Positions 17,013 through 25,662 of a stretch of 64,000 bases of DNA are shown one piece after another (within the stretch, counting starts at the first letter, position 1; each line of letters begins with the position of its first letter). Source of the DNA: Clostridiales bacterium. Lineage in GTDB: Bacteria; Bacillota; Clostridia; Saccharofermentanales; Saccharofermentanaceae. Under the pieces are notes generated by a model, which worked only from the letters and a program-made list of their open reading frames with translations, was not told the origin of the DNA and searched no databases. A program made the position numbers and the translations under genes. The stretch is from NCBI GenBank assembly GCA_017510605.1, contig JAFWMQ010000017.1, positions 62,001 to 126,000 of the forward strand, written 5' to 3'.

Positions 17013-19361
17013 TCAGGAGCAGACTTCGAGTTCCAAAGTCCTGCTGTTATCTTCAAAGATTCCTTCATATCCGTCCGGACAGGAGATCTTAAGCGTGATC
17101 TTTCCTTTTGAGCTGCTCTTGATGTATGTACCGCCGTATCCGCCGCTTATCCGCGCTCCGGAAGGCCCGATTATCTCTCCGTTGCCTTTGATCTCCAGTG
17201 GCAGGCTGTCGCAGAAGAACGGCTGGACATTACCGTATTCGTCACAGATTGCGATCCTGACAGCTGCTACGTCGTATGTATCCTTTTCGAAAAGCTTACC
17301 TGAAGAACATTTAATCTCCATGTGAAGTTTCTTGAAAGAAGTCTTTGTGACGGTCTTTACAAGTTTTCCGTCCTTATATCCTTCGAAAACAAACTTCAGC
17401 ATGTTTCCGCCCCAATTGCCGATGTACTTGCCGAAAAGCTGGTAGGCATCTTCGAATTTCATGTGATAAACGGCCATGGCTTCCACAAGACGCATCTTGA
17501 TCTTGGGCGGAATATTGTTCATGCCGTAGATGCCGATATAGTTCATCGCTTCCTTGACGATCTTGTTTTGCCTGGCGGTAAAACCTTCGTTTTTCTTCAT
17601 CTGGTCGCCGATGAAGTCGTCGATAAGGATAGGCGCATTCTTGAGATGCTTATACTCAGTGTCTTTATGCGTATACTCTTTGATGAAGAGATCATTCTTA
17701 TACATCTTTACGCTGTCGCAATTAGTGTAGATATAAGTTTTTCCGCGGTTGCCGGCAGGATGCTCTCCTATGTCAAAAGAGGAACTTAATTCAAGGAACG
17801 GTTCTTTCAGATCACCGCAGGCGCTGTATACATATGAAGCCTGCTTGGGGTTTCTGAACATGTCGGTCACGCCGTGATAGCAGATGCGGTCTCCCGATCC
17901 GAAGTCCTGATGCGTATTGTAATCGAAAAAGCACCAGCCAAAAGATCCTGCAATATCATCATATCCGGCAACGGCATCTAATACATTAGCGTGACGCAGC
18001 GCGTGTTCAAGCCTGTGCTCTTCGGAATCGAAAGGCTTGGTAGGGAACATGTGTCCGTTGTATTCGCTTATGAGGTAAGGTGCATCAGGGTTGGTGGCAA
18101 CCTTTTTCTTGGGGTCACACCCGGGTGCTTTTCCGTCGTGACTGAAATCGTTAAATGTATAGACGTCTTCCAGAAAACTGCTCTTCTTGAGGTAGCGTAC
18201 ACCGCCCGTAGGTCTTGACGGATCGAGCCTGTGAGCCGTTTCGTTGGTCTTTTTGTATAGTTCATCGTCGTCAACGGATTCATTGATGCGGACGCCCCAG
18301 AGAATGATTGACGGGTGGTTCCTGTACTGAAGGATCATATCTTCGACGTTCTTTACTGCCTGAGCTTTCCATTCATCATCACCGATATGCTGCCATCCCG
18401 GTATTTCAGTAAAAACAAGCAGACCCAATTCATCACATCTGTCTATGAAATGCTGTGACTGAGGGTAATGTGAAGTCCTTACTGCATTCACTCCCATTTC
18501 GTTTTTGAGGATATCGGCATCATATTTCTGCATGGATTCAGGCATCGCATAGCCGACATAAGGATAGGACTGATGGCGGTTAAGTCCTCTTATCTTTATT
18601 TTTCTGCCGTTGAGATAATATCCGTCAGTTTTGAATTCCGAATCCCTGAATCCGATGGCGGTTGTATATGAATCATCATCAGACGTGACAGTCAGTTCGT
18701 AAAGGAACGGATCTTCGATATCCCATTTTCTGATGCCTGCTATCTTTTCGCTGAAATGAGCGCCGCTTATATTCGCGACAGTGAAAACTTCTTTGCCTGA
18801 AGATTTTTCTTTGAGACATATATTGTAAGGAGTATTTGTTTTCGCGAACGAGACATCAATATCAAGAACACCGTCTGCGCCTGCCTTTGCGAATACATCG
18901 GATATGAAATTCTCAGGCCTGATGTCGAGATAAACCTCTCTGTAGATTCCACCGTAAGTCATGTAGTCAATTACAAATCCGAAGGGTGGGATGTTGAGCG
19001 TTTCATTGCTGTCAACACGGATTTTGACCACATTGACCGTGTCTTTTTTCAGGACATCCGTGATGTCTGCTTCAAAAGCCGTGTAACCGCAGCTGTGGCT
19101 GGCGACTTCAGAATCATTAACATATACAGTTGTCTGGTGAGCGGCACCCTGAAAAACGATGAATACACGTTTGCCGTCAGCTTCACCGGGATAATCAAAT
19201 TCCTTTTGATAGCCGCTTATCTTCTGATATATGGATTCATCGAAATAATCGTATGGAGTGACCGCGACGGTGTGTGGAATGCGGACGTTAACGCCATTGG
19301 GGAGATCTTCAAATGAATCGTTGTATATCCAGTCGTTGTTAAATGCTATTCTCCGTGACAT
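17013..19361 (-). CDS. Glycoside hydrolase family 2 (beta-galactosidase/beta-glucuronidase-like)
   Basis: 782 residues from the internal ATG at 19359-19361, preceded by AAAAGGAGT; an ATG eight codons upstream would contain that site. Order: sugar-binding jelly roll (1-160), Ig-like domain (165-250), TIM barrel (255-545). Acid/base Glu is about E361 in WGVRINES and the nucleophile about E433 in YLISEYNGH. A helical segment (about 590-670, with KIVKEAMNYIGIYGMNN) separates the barrel from a C-terminal Ig-like domain. No signal peptide, so it acts in the cytoplasm, presumably on oligosaccharides brought in by the ABC genes upstream. Exact sugar unknown. Confidence 0.93.
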   Translation of the reverse strand: MSRRIAFNNDWIYNDSFEDLPNGVNVRIPHTVAVTPYDYFDESIYQKISGYQKEFDYPGEADGKRVFIVFQGAAHQTTVYVNDSEVASHSCGYTAFEADITDVLKKDTVNVVKIRVDSNETLNIPPFGFVIDYMTYGGIYREVYLDIRPENFISDVFAKAGADGVLDIDVSFAKTNTPYNICLKEKSSGKEVFTVANISGAHFSEKIAGIRKWDIEDPFLYELTVTSDDDSYTTAIGFRDSEFKTDGYYLNGRKIKIRGLNRHQSYPYVGYAMPESMQKYDADILKNEMGVNAVRTSHYPQSQHFIDRCDELGLLVFTEIPGWQHIGDDEWKAQAVKNVEDMILQYRNHPSIILWGVRINESVDDDELYKKTNETAHRLDPSRPTGGVRYLKKSSFLEDVYTFNDFSHDGKAPGCDPKKKVATNPDAPYLISEYNGHMFPTKPFDSEEHRLEHALRHANVLDAVAGYDDIAGSFGWCFFDYNTHQDFGSGDRICYHGVTDMFRNPKQASYVYSACGDLKEPFLELSSSFDIGEHPAGNRGKTYIYTNCDSVKMYKNDLFIKEYTHKDTEYKHLKNAPILIDDFIGDQMKKNEGFTARQNKIVKEAMNYIGIYGMNNIPPKIKMRLVEAMAVYHMKFEDAYQLFGKYIGNWGGNMLKFVFEGYKDGKLVKTVTKTSFKKLHMEIKCSSGKLFEKDTYDVAAVRIAICDEYGNVQPFFCDSLPLEIKGNGEIIGPSGARISGGYGGTYIKSSSKGKITLKISCPDGYEGIFEDNSRTLELEVCS

Positions 19362-19420
19362 GGCGGATACTCCTTTTATGTGCATGTTTGATCAAGTGAT
19401 GCCAATGATCCTTACGAAAT

Positions 19421-19426
19421 ATTATA
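19421..19426 (-). promoter_or_regulatory. -10 element upstream of the GH2 gene
   Basis: Minus-strand TATAAT about 60 bases before the GH2 start. No convincing -35 is present; it suggests GH2 can be transcribed separately from the PAP2 gene. Confidence 0.4.
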
Positions 19427-19437
19427 CACACCCGTGA

Positions 19438-20370
19438 TCATCGCTTCTGAATGAGTTTCATGACTGCGGGCCATACGGCCATGATGAAGAGCATGAGAAT
19501 AAAAGTGTTAGCAAAACTGCCCCATTGGAGACCCAGGTACTGTTTCAGAGGCGAGCCTAACAGCCTTATCAGGAAGAACAGGATAAGACCTCCTGCCATG
19601 CCTGCTGAGATGGTCTTTGTTTCGAGTTTAGGCTCGAATCTGATCCATGTTTTCTCTATAAAGCGGCCGACGCAGAATGCGATGAAAAAACCAATATCAC
19701 CGTATCCGTCCTTCATCATTTTCTTGGGGTCAACGAGCAGCCCGCCGTTGACGTAATCCATGGGATAAGATTTGAATGTGATATAGCAGATAGCGATTAT
19801 TCCAAGGATGACACCTGCGATAAGGAAGATGTTTTCTTTCTCAGGGTGTTTCTCAAGATAACCGGACAGTTTGTGCATTGCGAAAAGGAAAACAAAACCT
19901 TCGATCATTGCAACGACAACATCCTGAGGGGTGTGTACACCGAGATAGTTACGCGAAATGCCGGTGACTGCAATGAGCGCCAGGCAGATTATCGATAACC
20001 ATTTCATCTTTTTCCACGTGTTTAGTGCTATGCCGCCGTAAATAGGCGTTGCGGTAATAGTATGACCGCTCGGGAAAGAATAACCCGTAGCCGTAGTGAT
20101 CGCGTCACCAGCCGGAATAATGCGGGGATCTCTGATCCATGGCCTGTATGCGCAGACTGTGAGCTTTAACGAAGCGTTGAATGCTTTGGCCCCCGTAAAT
20201 GACGAGAGGATATAAAGGCCTGCACGTTTGTTCACGCACCAATAGATAAAAGCGACAATGATAATCAGATAAGTTACCGCAAACAGTGATACCTCTTCCA
20301 TGAACGGAGTCAGTGCATCGTTGATACTGTTGCGAAAATCCTGCCACCAAAGCAGATAAGCTATATCCAT
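19438..20370 (-). CDS. PAP2-family membrane phosphatase
   Basis: 310 residues with about eight hydrophobic helices. The three PAP2 motifs are seen: KLTVCAYRPW (motif 1), FPSGHT (motif 2, catalytic His) and SRNYLGVHTPQD (motif 3, SRxYxGxHxxxD type). Members dephosphorylate lipid pyrophosphates such as undecaprenyl-PP or phosphatidic acid at the outer membrane face. AAGGAGGATACC sits before the ATG. It starts 21 bases downstream of the MalG-like permease, so it probably lies on the sugar-transport transcript. Confidence 0.9.
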   Translation of the reverse strand: MDIAYLLWWQDFRNSINDALTPFMEEVSLFAVTYLIIIVAFIYWCVNKRAGLYILSSFTGAKAFNASLKLTVCAYRPWIRDPRIIPAGDAITTATGYSFPSGHTITATPIYGGIALNTWKKMKWLSIICLALIAVTGISRNYLGVHTPQDVVVAMIEGFVFLFAMHKLSGYLEKHPEKENIFLIAGVILGIIAICYITFKSYPMDYVNGGLLVDPKKMMKDGYGDIGFFIAFCVGRFIEKTWIRFEPKLETKTISAGMAGGLILFFLIRLLGSPLKQYLGLQWGSFANTFILMLFIMAVWPAVMKLIQKR

Positions 20371-20391
20371 AAGGTATCCTCCTTCATTTTA

Positions 20392-21228
20392 TTATCCTTT
20401 TACGGCACCGGCTGCGATGCCTTTTACTATGTATTTCTGACAGAGTATGTAGATGATCAGTATCGGAACCAGTGACATTACGATAACCGCCAGAGATGCT
20501 CCGAGATCAACACTGCCGTAGCTTCCTTTGAGATACTGCACCTGAATGGGGATCGTTCTGTATTTTGTCATGTCGAGTACGAGGTAGGGGAGCAGATAGT
20601 CATTCCAGATCCACATGAATTCGAGGATCCCGACCGATATCGTAACCGGAAGGAGCATAGGAAATACTACCTTGAAATAACGCTGTATGGTATTGCAGCC
20701 GTCGATCACCGCAGCTTCTTCGACTTCGTAAGGCAGAGACTTTATGAATCCGGTAAAAAGAAATATAGCCATTCCGGCACCATAACCTAAGTAAACGAAC
20801 GGTATCGTAAATGGTGTATCCATTCCGAACATGCTGGCATCTGATGACAGCGGGAACATGACCATCTGGAATGGTACTGCAAGTGAGAACAGGCATGCTC
20901 CGTAGAAGATCTTAGTGAACAGATTGTTTACCCTGACGATATACCAAGCGGCCATTGAGCAGCAAATTATGATCAGGAGAGTGGAAACAACGCTTATCAA
21001 TACGCTGTACAGAAATGCCTGGCCGAAAGGATAGTTGCCGAATGTGAGCGCGGTGTTGTAGTTATCAAAACCTGCGAAAGAATCTCCGGCAGGAACAGAA
21101 AACATATCGGTATTTATCTCACCGCTTCTCTTGAATGAATTGAGAACGGAAAAGACTATCGGCAGGACCCATATGAGAGAGATCAGAATAAATACGATCT
21201 TTCTTGCTGTATATTTCTGAGTATTCAT
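20392..21228 (-). CDS. Carbohydrate ABC transporter permease (MalG type)
   Basis: 278 residues, six membrane helices. The cytoplasmic EAA loop that docks the ATPase is EVEEAAVIDGCNTIQRYFKVVFPMLLP. Typical MalG/CUT1 features are the ETNTDMF-type early loop and a C-terminus ending VKGIAAGAVKG. It overlaps the MalF-type gene by four bases (ATGA) and would form a heterodimer with it. No ATPase gene is present, so a shared MsmK/UgpC-like ATPase elsewhere is expected. Confidence 0.95.
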   Translation of the reverse strand: MNTQKYTARKIVFILISLIWVLPIVFSVLNSFKRSGEINTDMFSVPAGDSFAGFDNYNTALTFGNYPFGQAFLYSVLISVVSTLLIIICCSMAAWYIVRVNNLFTKIFYGACLFSLAVPFQMVMFPLSSDASMFGMDTPFTIPFVYLGYGAGMAIFLFTGFIKSLPYEVEEAAVIDGCNTIQRYFKVVFPMLLPVTISVGILEFMWIWNDYLLPYLVLDMTKYRTIPIQVQYLKGSYGSVDLGASLAVIVMSLVPILIIYILCQKYIVKGIAAGAVKG

Positions 21229-22160
21229 GCTTTGTTCTCCTTTGCCGGTGAGGTGGTTTCTGAGGGCTTTTTTGAAGCGGCAGTCTTCTTAGGCTTTTTC
21301 TCTTTCTTTTCCCGTGTCACATATAGCTGCAATGCGCCGAATGCCGCTACGAGGAGGAAGAATATTACTGCTTTTGCCTGGGCCGTGCCGTGCCAGTGGT
21401 TATTGATCTGATATGTCGAATAGATATTCATGGCAAGGAGTTCTGTGGTCTTGAGCTGCATGCCGTTTTCGAGTGTTCTTATAGGCTGGCCGCCCGTGAG
21501 AGCGAGGTTCTGATCGAACATCTTGAAACTGTTGGTAAGTGTCAGGAAAGTGCATATTGCGACCGAAGCCTTCATGTTTGGAATAATGATCTTTGTCATT
21601 CTCTGAAATCTGTTTGCGCCGTCCATCTGTGAAGCTTCGAGCATCTCTTCGGGAAGGGCTGTGAATCCGGCAATGTAGATTATCATCATGTAGCCGATCT
21701 GCTGCCATGCAACAAGTATTACCAGTCCCCAGAAACCGAATACCGGACTGGCGGTGAGGTAAGTACCGAAACGGCTCAGGATGCCGTCAAAGAGCATGCT
21801 CCAGATATATCCCAATACGACGCCTCCTATGAGGTTCGGAAGAAAGAATGAAGCGCGGAATAAAGTGACGCCTTTGAATTTCTCCTTAAGAAGATATGCG
21901 ATAAAGAATGCGGGTACATTAACGCAGATTATTGATGCAACAGCATATAGACATGTGATAAGGAATGCATGCCAGAAACTCGTATCCCTGAAAACCGTTA
22001 CATAATTCGATACACCGGTAAATGTCGCGTCTTTCGGAATAAAGAAATTGCAGAATGACAGACAGACACCCTGAATGAACGGCCATACAAAACACAGGCA
22101 GAAGCATACGAAAACAGGGAGGACAAATAACGGAAAGTATTTCTTTATAGGATCTTTCAT
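21225..22160 (-). CDS. Carbohydrate ABC transporter permease (MalF type) with Lys-rich tail
   Basis: 311 residues. Six membrane helices and the EAA loop EEMLEASQMDGANRFQRMTKIIIPNMK. Partner of the MalG-type protein and of the lipoprotein binding protein upstream. The last about 30 residues, cytoplasmic, are unusual: a chain of KKEKKPKK and AASKK units, a shorter version of the basic tails on PPK1, GlgB and GlgA. GGAGAC lies before the ATG. Confidence 0.95.
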   Translation of the reverse strand: MKDPIKKYFPLFVLPVFVCFCLCFVWPFIQGVCLSFCNFFIPKDATFTGVSNYVTVFRDTSFWHAFLITCLYAVASIICVNVPAFFIAYLLKEKFKGVTLFRASFFLPNLIGGVVLGYIWSMLFDGILSRFGTYLTASPVFGFWGLVILVAWQQIGYMMIIYIAGFTALPEEMLEASQMDGANRFQRMTKIIIPNMKASVAICTFLTLTNSFKMFDQNLALTGGQPIRTLENGMQLKTTELLAMNIYSTYQINNHWHGTAQAKAVIFFLLVAAFGALQLYVTREKKEKKPKKTAASKKPSETTSPAKENKA

Positions 22161-22172
22161 GCCAATGTCTCC

Positions 22173-23462
22173 TTACATCGTTCCGTGTTCCAGGCGGTAT
22201 TGGAAACGCCAACCGCTTACGAAAGCATTTTCAACGGCATCCCATGTGCCGATTCCTGCTGAGTATTCAGCGAGGGCGCTTGTAACTCCTTCGCGCCACA
22301 CATCAGTATTCGGTGTCATGCAGAAAGTCCACTGGACAGGATGTTTGCCCTGTTCCTCATAAGCCTTTTCCGCGTTAAAGAAAACATTGTCTGTAGGAAT
22401 GCTGTCTTTGAATGGGGTAACACCGAATTCCTTCGAAAGCATCGTTTTTCCTTCTTCGGATGTTACTACCCAATAGAGAAAATCAAGTGTGGCATCGATG
22501 CTTTCCTGTGATGCCTTGGAATTGACTACCCAATAGTTTTCCGTTCCGCAGCAAAGTGCGCAGTTCTCTTCGTAATCACCGCCGCAGTAGATCGGTATCA
22601 TGGTTAGATTTTCAGGCGCGATGCCGTATTTAGCCGGATCGGTGAGGGCAGCGTATTCCCATGTTCCGTTCTGGAAAAAGACAGCTTTTCCGGTCCCGAA
22701 TTCCTCTTCGGCCTGATTGCCGGTTGCCGTGGTGAGCGAAGTCTTGCTTGTGCCGGAATTGTTGATGTATAGATCCCAGATGTTCTTATAAAGACCAAGT
22801 TTATTGCCGCTTATCTCGGCGGGCTGTGTAGTAAGATCTGTCTCGAATAGTTCGTAGTACAGAGGCATGTTGGATAGGTGACCGCTGAATCTCCATGAAG
22901 ATGACGGGTCAAGTCCTGATGAGGTAAATGCGTCAAATCCGAGTTCGTCTGATCTTGCGTGAATATCCTCGGCAATGTTTTTCAGATCATTGAAGTTATT
23001 GATGTCATCGACACTGTAGCCGGCTTGTGCTAAAAGAGCTTTGTTGGTTATGATGCCGAAAGCCTCATAGCAGAAACCCATACCGAATAACTCTCCGTTT
23101 TTACCCCAGAGACAGTATTCATAGTTTTCCAGCCTGGATGCCAACTCAGTGTTGCTGAGGTCATAAGGGTAACTGCCCAGATCTTCAAGTCCCTGGGCAT
23201 TATTGCAGATAAAGAGTGTGGGATAATACGATTTATTAAGTTGGGCACTCAGTGTGTCATCGTATGTATTCGATGCGGCGGTAACAACTTTTACGGGAAC
23301 ACCAGTCTTTTCAGTATATTCCATGGCAAGTTCCTGCCATGCGGAATCAGCCTCCGGCTTGAAATTCAGGTAATACACATACCCGCTCTTTTGAGTATTG
23401 CATCCGCACAATGTAAGTAAAAGCGCTGATGCAAGTAACGATGAAATGCTTTTTTTCAACAT
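22173..23462 (-). CDS. Extracellular sugar-binding lipoprotein (SBP family 1)
   Basis: 429 residues. A lipoprotein signal (MLKKSISSLLASALLLTLCGC) with lipobox LCGC gives a diacylglyceryl cysteine at residue 20 or so (LTLC-GC). The mature part has the two-lobed family 1 binding-protein layout: the early GVPVKVVTAASN strand, the AVFFQNGTWEYAAL segment and the DFLYWVVTSEEGKTML helix near the C-terminus. It captures a sugar or oligosaccharide and delivers it to the two permeases. First gene of the minus-strand cluster; CCGGAGAC precedes the ATG. Confidence 0.94.
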   Translation of the reverse strand: MLKKSISSLLASALLLTLCGCNTQKSGYVYYLNFKPEADSAWQELAMEYTEKTGVPVKVVTAASNTYDDTLSAQLNKSYYPTLFICNNAQGLEDLGSYPYDLSNTELASRLENYEYCLWGKNGELFGMGFCYEAFGIITNKALLAQAGYSVDDINNFNDLKNIAEDIHARSDELGFDAFTSSGLDPSSSWRFSGHLSNMPLYYELFETDLTTQPAEISGNKLGLYKNIWDLYINNSGTSKTSLTTATGNQAEEEFGTGKAVFFQNGTWEYAALTDPAKYGIAPENLTMIPIYCGGDYEENCALCCGTENYWVVNSKASQESIDATLDFLYWVVTSEEGKTMLSKEFGVTPFKDSIPTDNVFFNAEKAYEEQGKHPVQWTFCMTPNTDVWREGVTSALAEYSAGIGTWDAVENAFVSGWRFQYRLEHGTM

Positions 23463-23512
23463 GTCGGTCTCCGGATAAAAGGCATGATAACCCTTTTATT
23501 TCTATAATTCGG

Positions 23513-23531
23513 ATTATACAAAACGCTTTTG
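23513..23531 (-). promoter_or_regulatory. Promoter and palindromic operator candidate for the sugar ABC operon
   Basis: Minus-strand TATAAT (23513-23518 complement) lies about 50 bases before the binding-protein start. Directly upstream, in the -35/-10 spacer, is the 13-base palindrome CAAAACGCTTTTG (23519-23531), with the CG-centred look of a LacI/GalR-family operator. No such regulator is encoded next to it. Confidence 0.4.
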
Positions 23532-23602
23532 AAGAAACTGTTAAATAAGCAATAAATAAATTAGGGATTTATGAATGTATCCCGGATCGATTGTTCATTC
23601 AT

Positions 23603-23630
23603 TTGTTATTACCCCGGATAAATGTATAAT
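23603..23630 (+). promoter_or_regulatory. Promoter of the membrane-anchored Ntn hydrolase
   Basis: TTGTTA (23603-23608), a 16-base spacer and perfect TATAAT (23625-23630) lie 34 bases before the likely start at 23665. Confidence 0.45.
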
Positions 23631-23664
23631 AAGTGCGTCTCTTTACAGGAGCATGGGTAATAGG

Positions 23665-25299
23665 ATGAAAAAGAAGAGAAACAAAAAAGCGATAATCATT
23701 ACGGCAATGGTAATGCTGATTGGGATCCTGCTGATCTTGGCAGGTTTATTCGGCGGCTGGTTTTTGGGGCTGTTCAGCAAAGGCTTTGATTATGATAATG
23801 TTCAGCCCGAAGATCTCGGCAAACCCGTAAAGGCTGATATCCGTGTCTTTTACAATGATATCGGCATGACGAATAAAGCTCTGCAGGCGGTTGGAGACTT
23901 TGATGACGTATATGCGTTTATCCTTTTGGATTTTTCCGACATGGGAGACAGCGGTGAGCACCTCTATTATTCGAAATACTATCAGAACATCACCATTCAG
24001 GGCACCTTAAGAGCCATAACAGATGATGAAACAGAGGAGATTAAAGAGAACCTTTTCGAGACTTACGATCCTTATTACTATGAGCGAAAGGAACGTGGAG
24101 ATTGGGAGGACGTCACCCTGGATGATTTTCATAAAATATTGGTCGAAGAAATGGTCGGGTTGATCCCGTATTGCATCGAAGTCAAATCGATAGGATCATT
24201 CAACTGGACTCCTTTTTTACATGCCGGAGTGATCATCTTACTTGCATCGCTGGTACTTGAGATATGTTTTGTTTTCAAGCTCAAAAAGAAGATCGTACTG
24301 CCTGTTGTGTACGGGCTCCTGATAATAGTTCCGACTGTTCTATTCTTTGATCATATCAGGACAATGCTTACGGTAAAGAAGGTCGGCGACAGCTTGTATA
24401 CTATGAAGAATCTCGAATGCACAGACACGCAGGGGCTGCTTGATTCTGGTGTTTCCTCGACAAATGAACTTTTTGACTGGATATCTGATAATCACTTATA
24501 TGGTATAAAGATCAATTTTGATCTGGATGATATAGGCTGTTCTGCTTTTGCTGCCACGACACCTGAAGGTGACCATCTGTTCGGGCGTAATTTCGATTTC
24601 TTTGAGACGGATGAAGTGCTTGTTTATTCACATCCCGAAGGTTGTTATGAATCTATAGGAGTTGCCGATCTCGGTGTCCTTGGAGTAGGCTGGAACTGCC
24701 CGATAAGTCCTGATTCCGCAACGGGAAGATTCATCATGACCATTACACCTTATATTGTTGTGGACGGAATGAATGAGAAGGGTGTCGGTGCCGGGATCCT
24801 CCAGCTGAATCTTGAAGATACCCACCAGGATAACGGCAAGCCGGATCTGCTGATCTTTTGTGCGATAAGAGCAATCCTCGATAAATGCGCTTCGGTCGAT
24901 GAGGCACTGGCTTTGCTTGATTCCTACGATATTCAGTCTGACCTGGGCAGCGATTATCATCTTTTTATCACTGACAGGACCGGAAGATATGCGGTAGTCG
25001 AGTGGCTTGATGGTGAGATGGTAGTGGTCGAACACCCCTGCTGTACCAACAGCGTTGTCGCTCCAGGCGAATATTATGACATGGGTGATCCCGATGACAG
25101 ACTTCCCACACTTGAAGGCTGCCTCGGTTCCGGTCAGGTTTATACAGAGTCAGAGGCAATGGCTCTCCTTGAAAAAGTCAAAAGTAATAAAATGACAGAG
25201 TGGTCCTGCGTTTATAATCTTGACGACTTCACCGTCAGCATCTGCCTTGAAGGCGATTTTGAGAAAGTATATACGTTCAGTGTGGATGAATTAAGATGA
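23665..25299 (+). CDS. Membrane-anchored choloylglycine-hydrolase/AAT-like Ntn hydrolase
   Basis: 544 residues from the ATG at 23665; an ATG at 23653 touches AGGAG (23647-23651) and is too close. One membrane helix (about 8-33), an extracytoplasmic domain (34-180), then two helices (about 182-202 and 210-230). After these comes a linear-amide C-N hydrolase domain: the nucleophile region GCSAFAATTPEGDHLFGRNFDF, with the Cys at about residue 292, then the conserved VVDGMNEKGVGAGILQL. In this family the Cys must become N-terminal by self-cleavage; here that would release it from the membrane part. Substrate (bile salt, acyl-homoserine lactone, penicillin-type amide) is unknown. Confidence 0.82.
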   Translation: MKKKRNKKAIIITAMVMLIGILLILAGLFGGWFLGLFSKGFDYDNVQPEDLGKPVKADIRVFYNDIGMTNKALQAVGDFDDVYAFILLDFSDMGDSGEHLYYSKYYQNITIQGTLRAITDDETEEIKENLFETYDPYYYERKERGDWEDVTLDDFHKILVEEMVGLIPYCIEVKSIGSFNWTPFLHAGVIILLASLVLEICFVFKLKKKIVLPVVYGLLIIVPTVLFFDHIRTMLTVKKVGDSLYTMKNLECTDTQGLLDSGVSSTNELFDWISDNHLYGIKINFDLDDIGCSAFAATTPEGDHLFGRNFDFFETDEVLVYSHPEGCYESIGVADLGVLGVGWNCPISPDSATGRFIMTITPYIVVDGMNEKGVGAGILQLNLEDTHQDNGKPDLLIFCAIRAILDKCASVDEALALLDSYDIQSDLGSDYHLFITDRTGRYAVVEWLDGEMVVVEHPCCTNSVVAPGEYYDMGDPDDRLPTLEGCLGSGQVYTESEAMALLEKVKSNKMTEWSCVYNLDDFTVSICLEGDFEKVYTFSVDELR

Positions 25300-25423
25300 T
25301 TTCCGGATGAAGCATCATAATTGCATAATAAATCATTAAATGTCTTTTATAAAAATACATTTTACAGACTGTTTATCAATATATCTTGGTTGGTTCATTA
25401 TCTGGTACAAATGGTACATCAAT

Positions 25424-25458
25424 AAAAAAGCCCTCTGCCTTACAGCAGAGGGTTTTTT
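25424..25458 (-). terminator. Rho-independent terminator of tRNA-Ala
   Basis: Perfect 8-bp stem CCCTCTGC / GCAGAGGG with a six-base loop, and T-runs in both directions. It follows the tRNA 3' end directly on the minus strand. Confidence 0.88.
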
Positions 25459-25532
25459 GGTGGAGCATACGGGATTTGAACCCGTGACCCCCACACTGCC
25501 AGTGTGATGCGCTCCCACTGCGCTAATGCCCC
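25458..25532 (-). tRNA. tRNA-Ala (anticodon GGC)
   Basis: 75-nt cloverleaf read on the minus strand. Acceptor GGGGCAT/ATGCTCC, D-stem GCGC/GCGC, anticodon loop CTGGCAG giving anticodon GGC (reads GCC and GCU), T-arm ACGGG-TTCAAAT-CCCGT, and an encoded CCA end. It has its own promoter and terminator, so it is a single-gene unit. Confidence 0.96.
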
Positions 25533-25542
25533 GTGTATAAGA

Positions 25543-25571
25543 ATTATACGTGGTGTTTTTCGCCTAATCAA
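25543..25571 (-). promoter_or_regulatory. Promoter of tRNA-Ala
   Basis: On the minus strand TTGATT (25566-25571), a 17-base spacer and perfect TATAAT (25543-25548), ending 10 bases before the tRNA 5' end. Confidence 0.65.
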
Positions 25572-25620
25572 TAAATAATATTGGTAATAGTTTTGGGCAC
25601 AAGCAAGTTGACGGATTGTG

Positions 25621-25629
25621 TGCTACAAT
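25621..25629 (+). promoter_or_regulatory. Extended -10 promoter of galM
   Basis: TGCTACAAT, a TGn-extended -10, stands 33 bases before the galM ATG. TTGACG at 25608 is too close to act as its -35. Confidence 0.4.
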
Positions 25630-25662
25630 TTTCGAAGTTAATCTATTGGAGGATCTAAGGAT

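Noticed and set aside
17006-17017. CCTGATATCAGG palindrome between convergent genes
   Set aside because: Perfect 12-bp palindrome but no T-run in either direction; too short to call a terminator, and too little context to call an operator.
25336-25518. Minus-strand reading frame with GVTGSNPVCSTK
   Set aside because: This is the usual artefact of translating a tRNA; it overlaps tRNA-Ala and its terminator.
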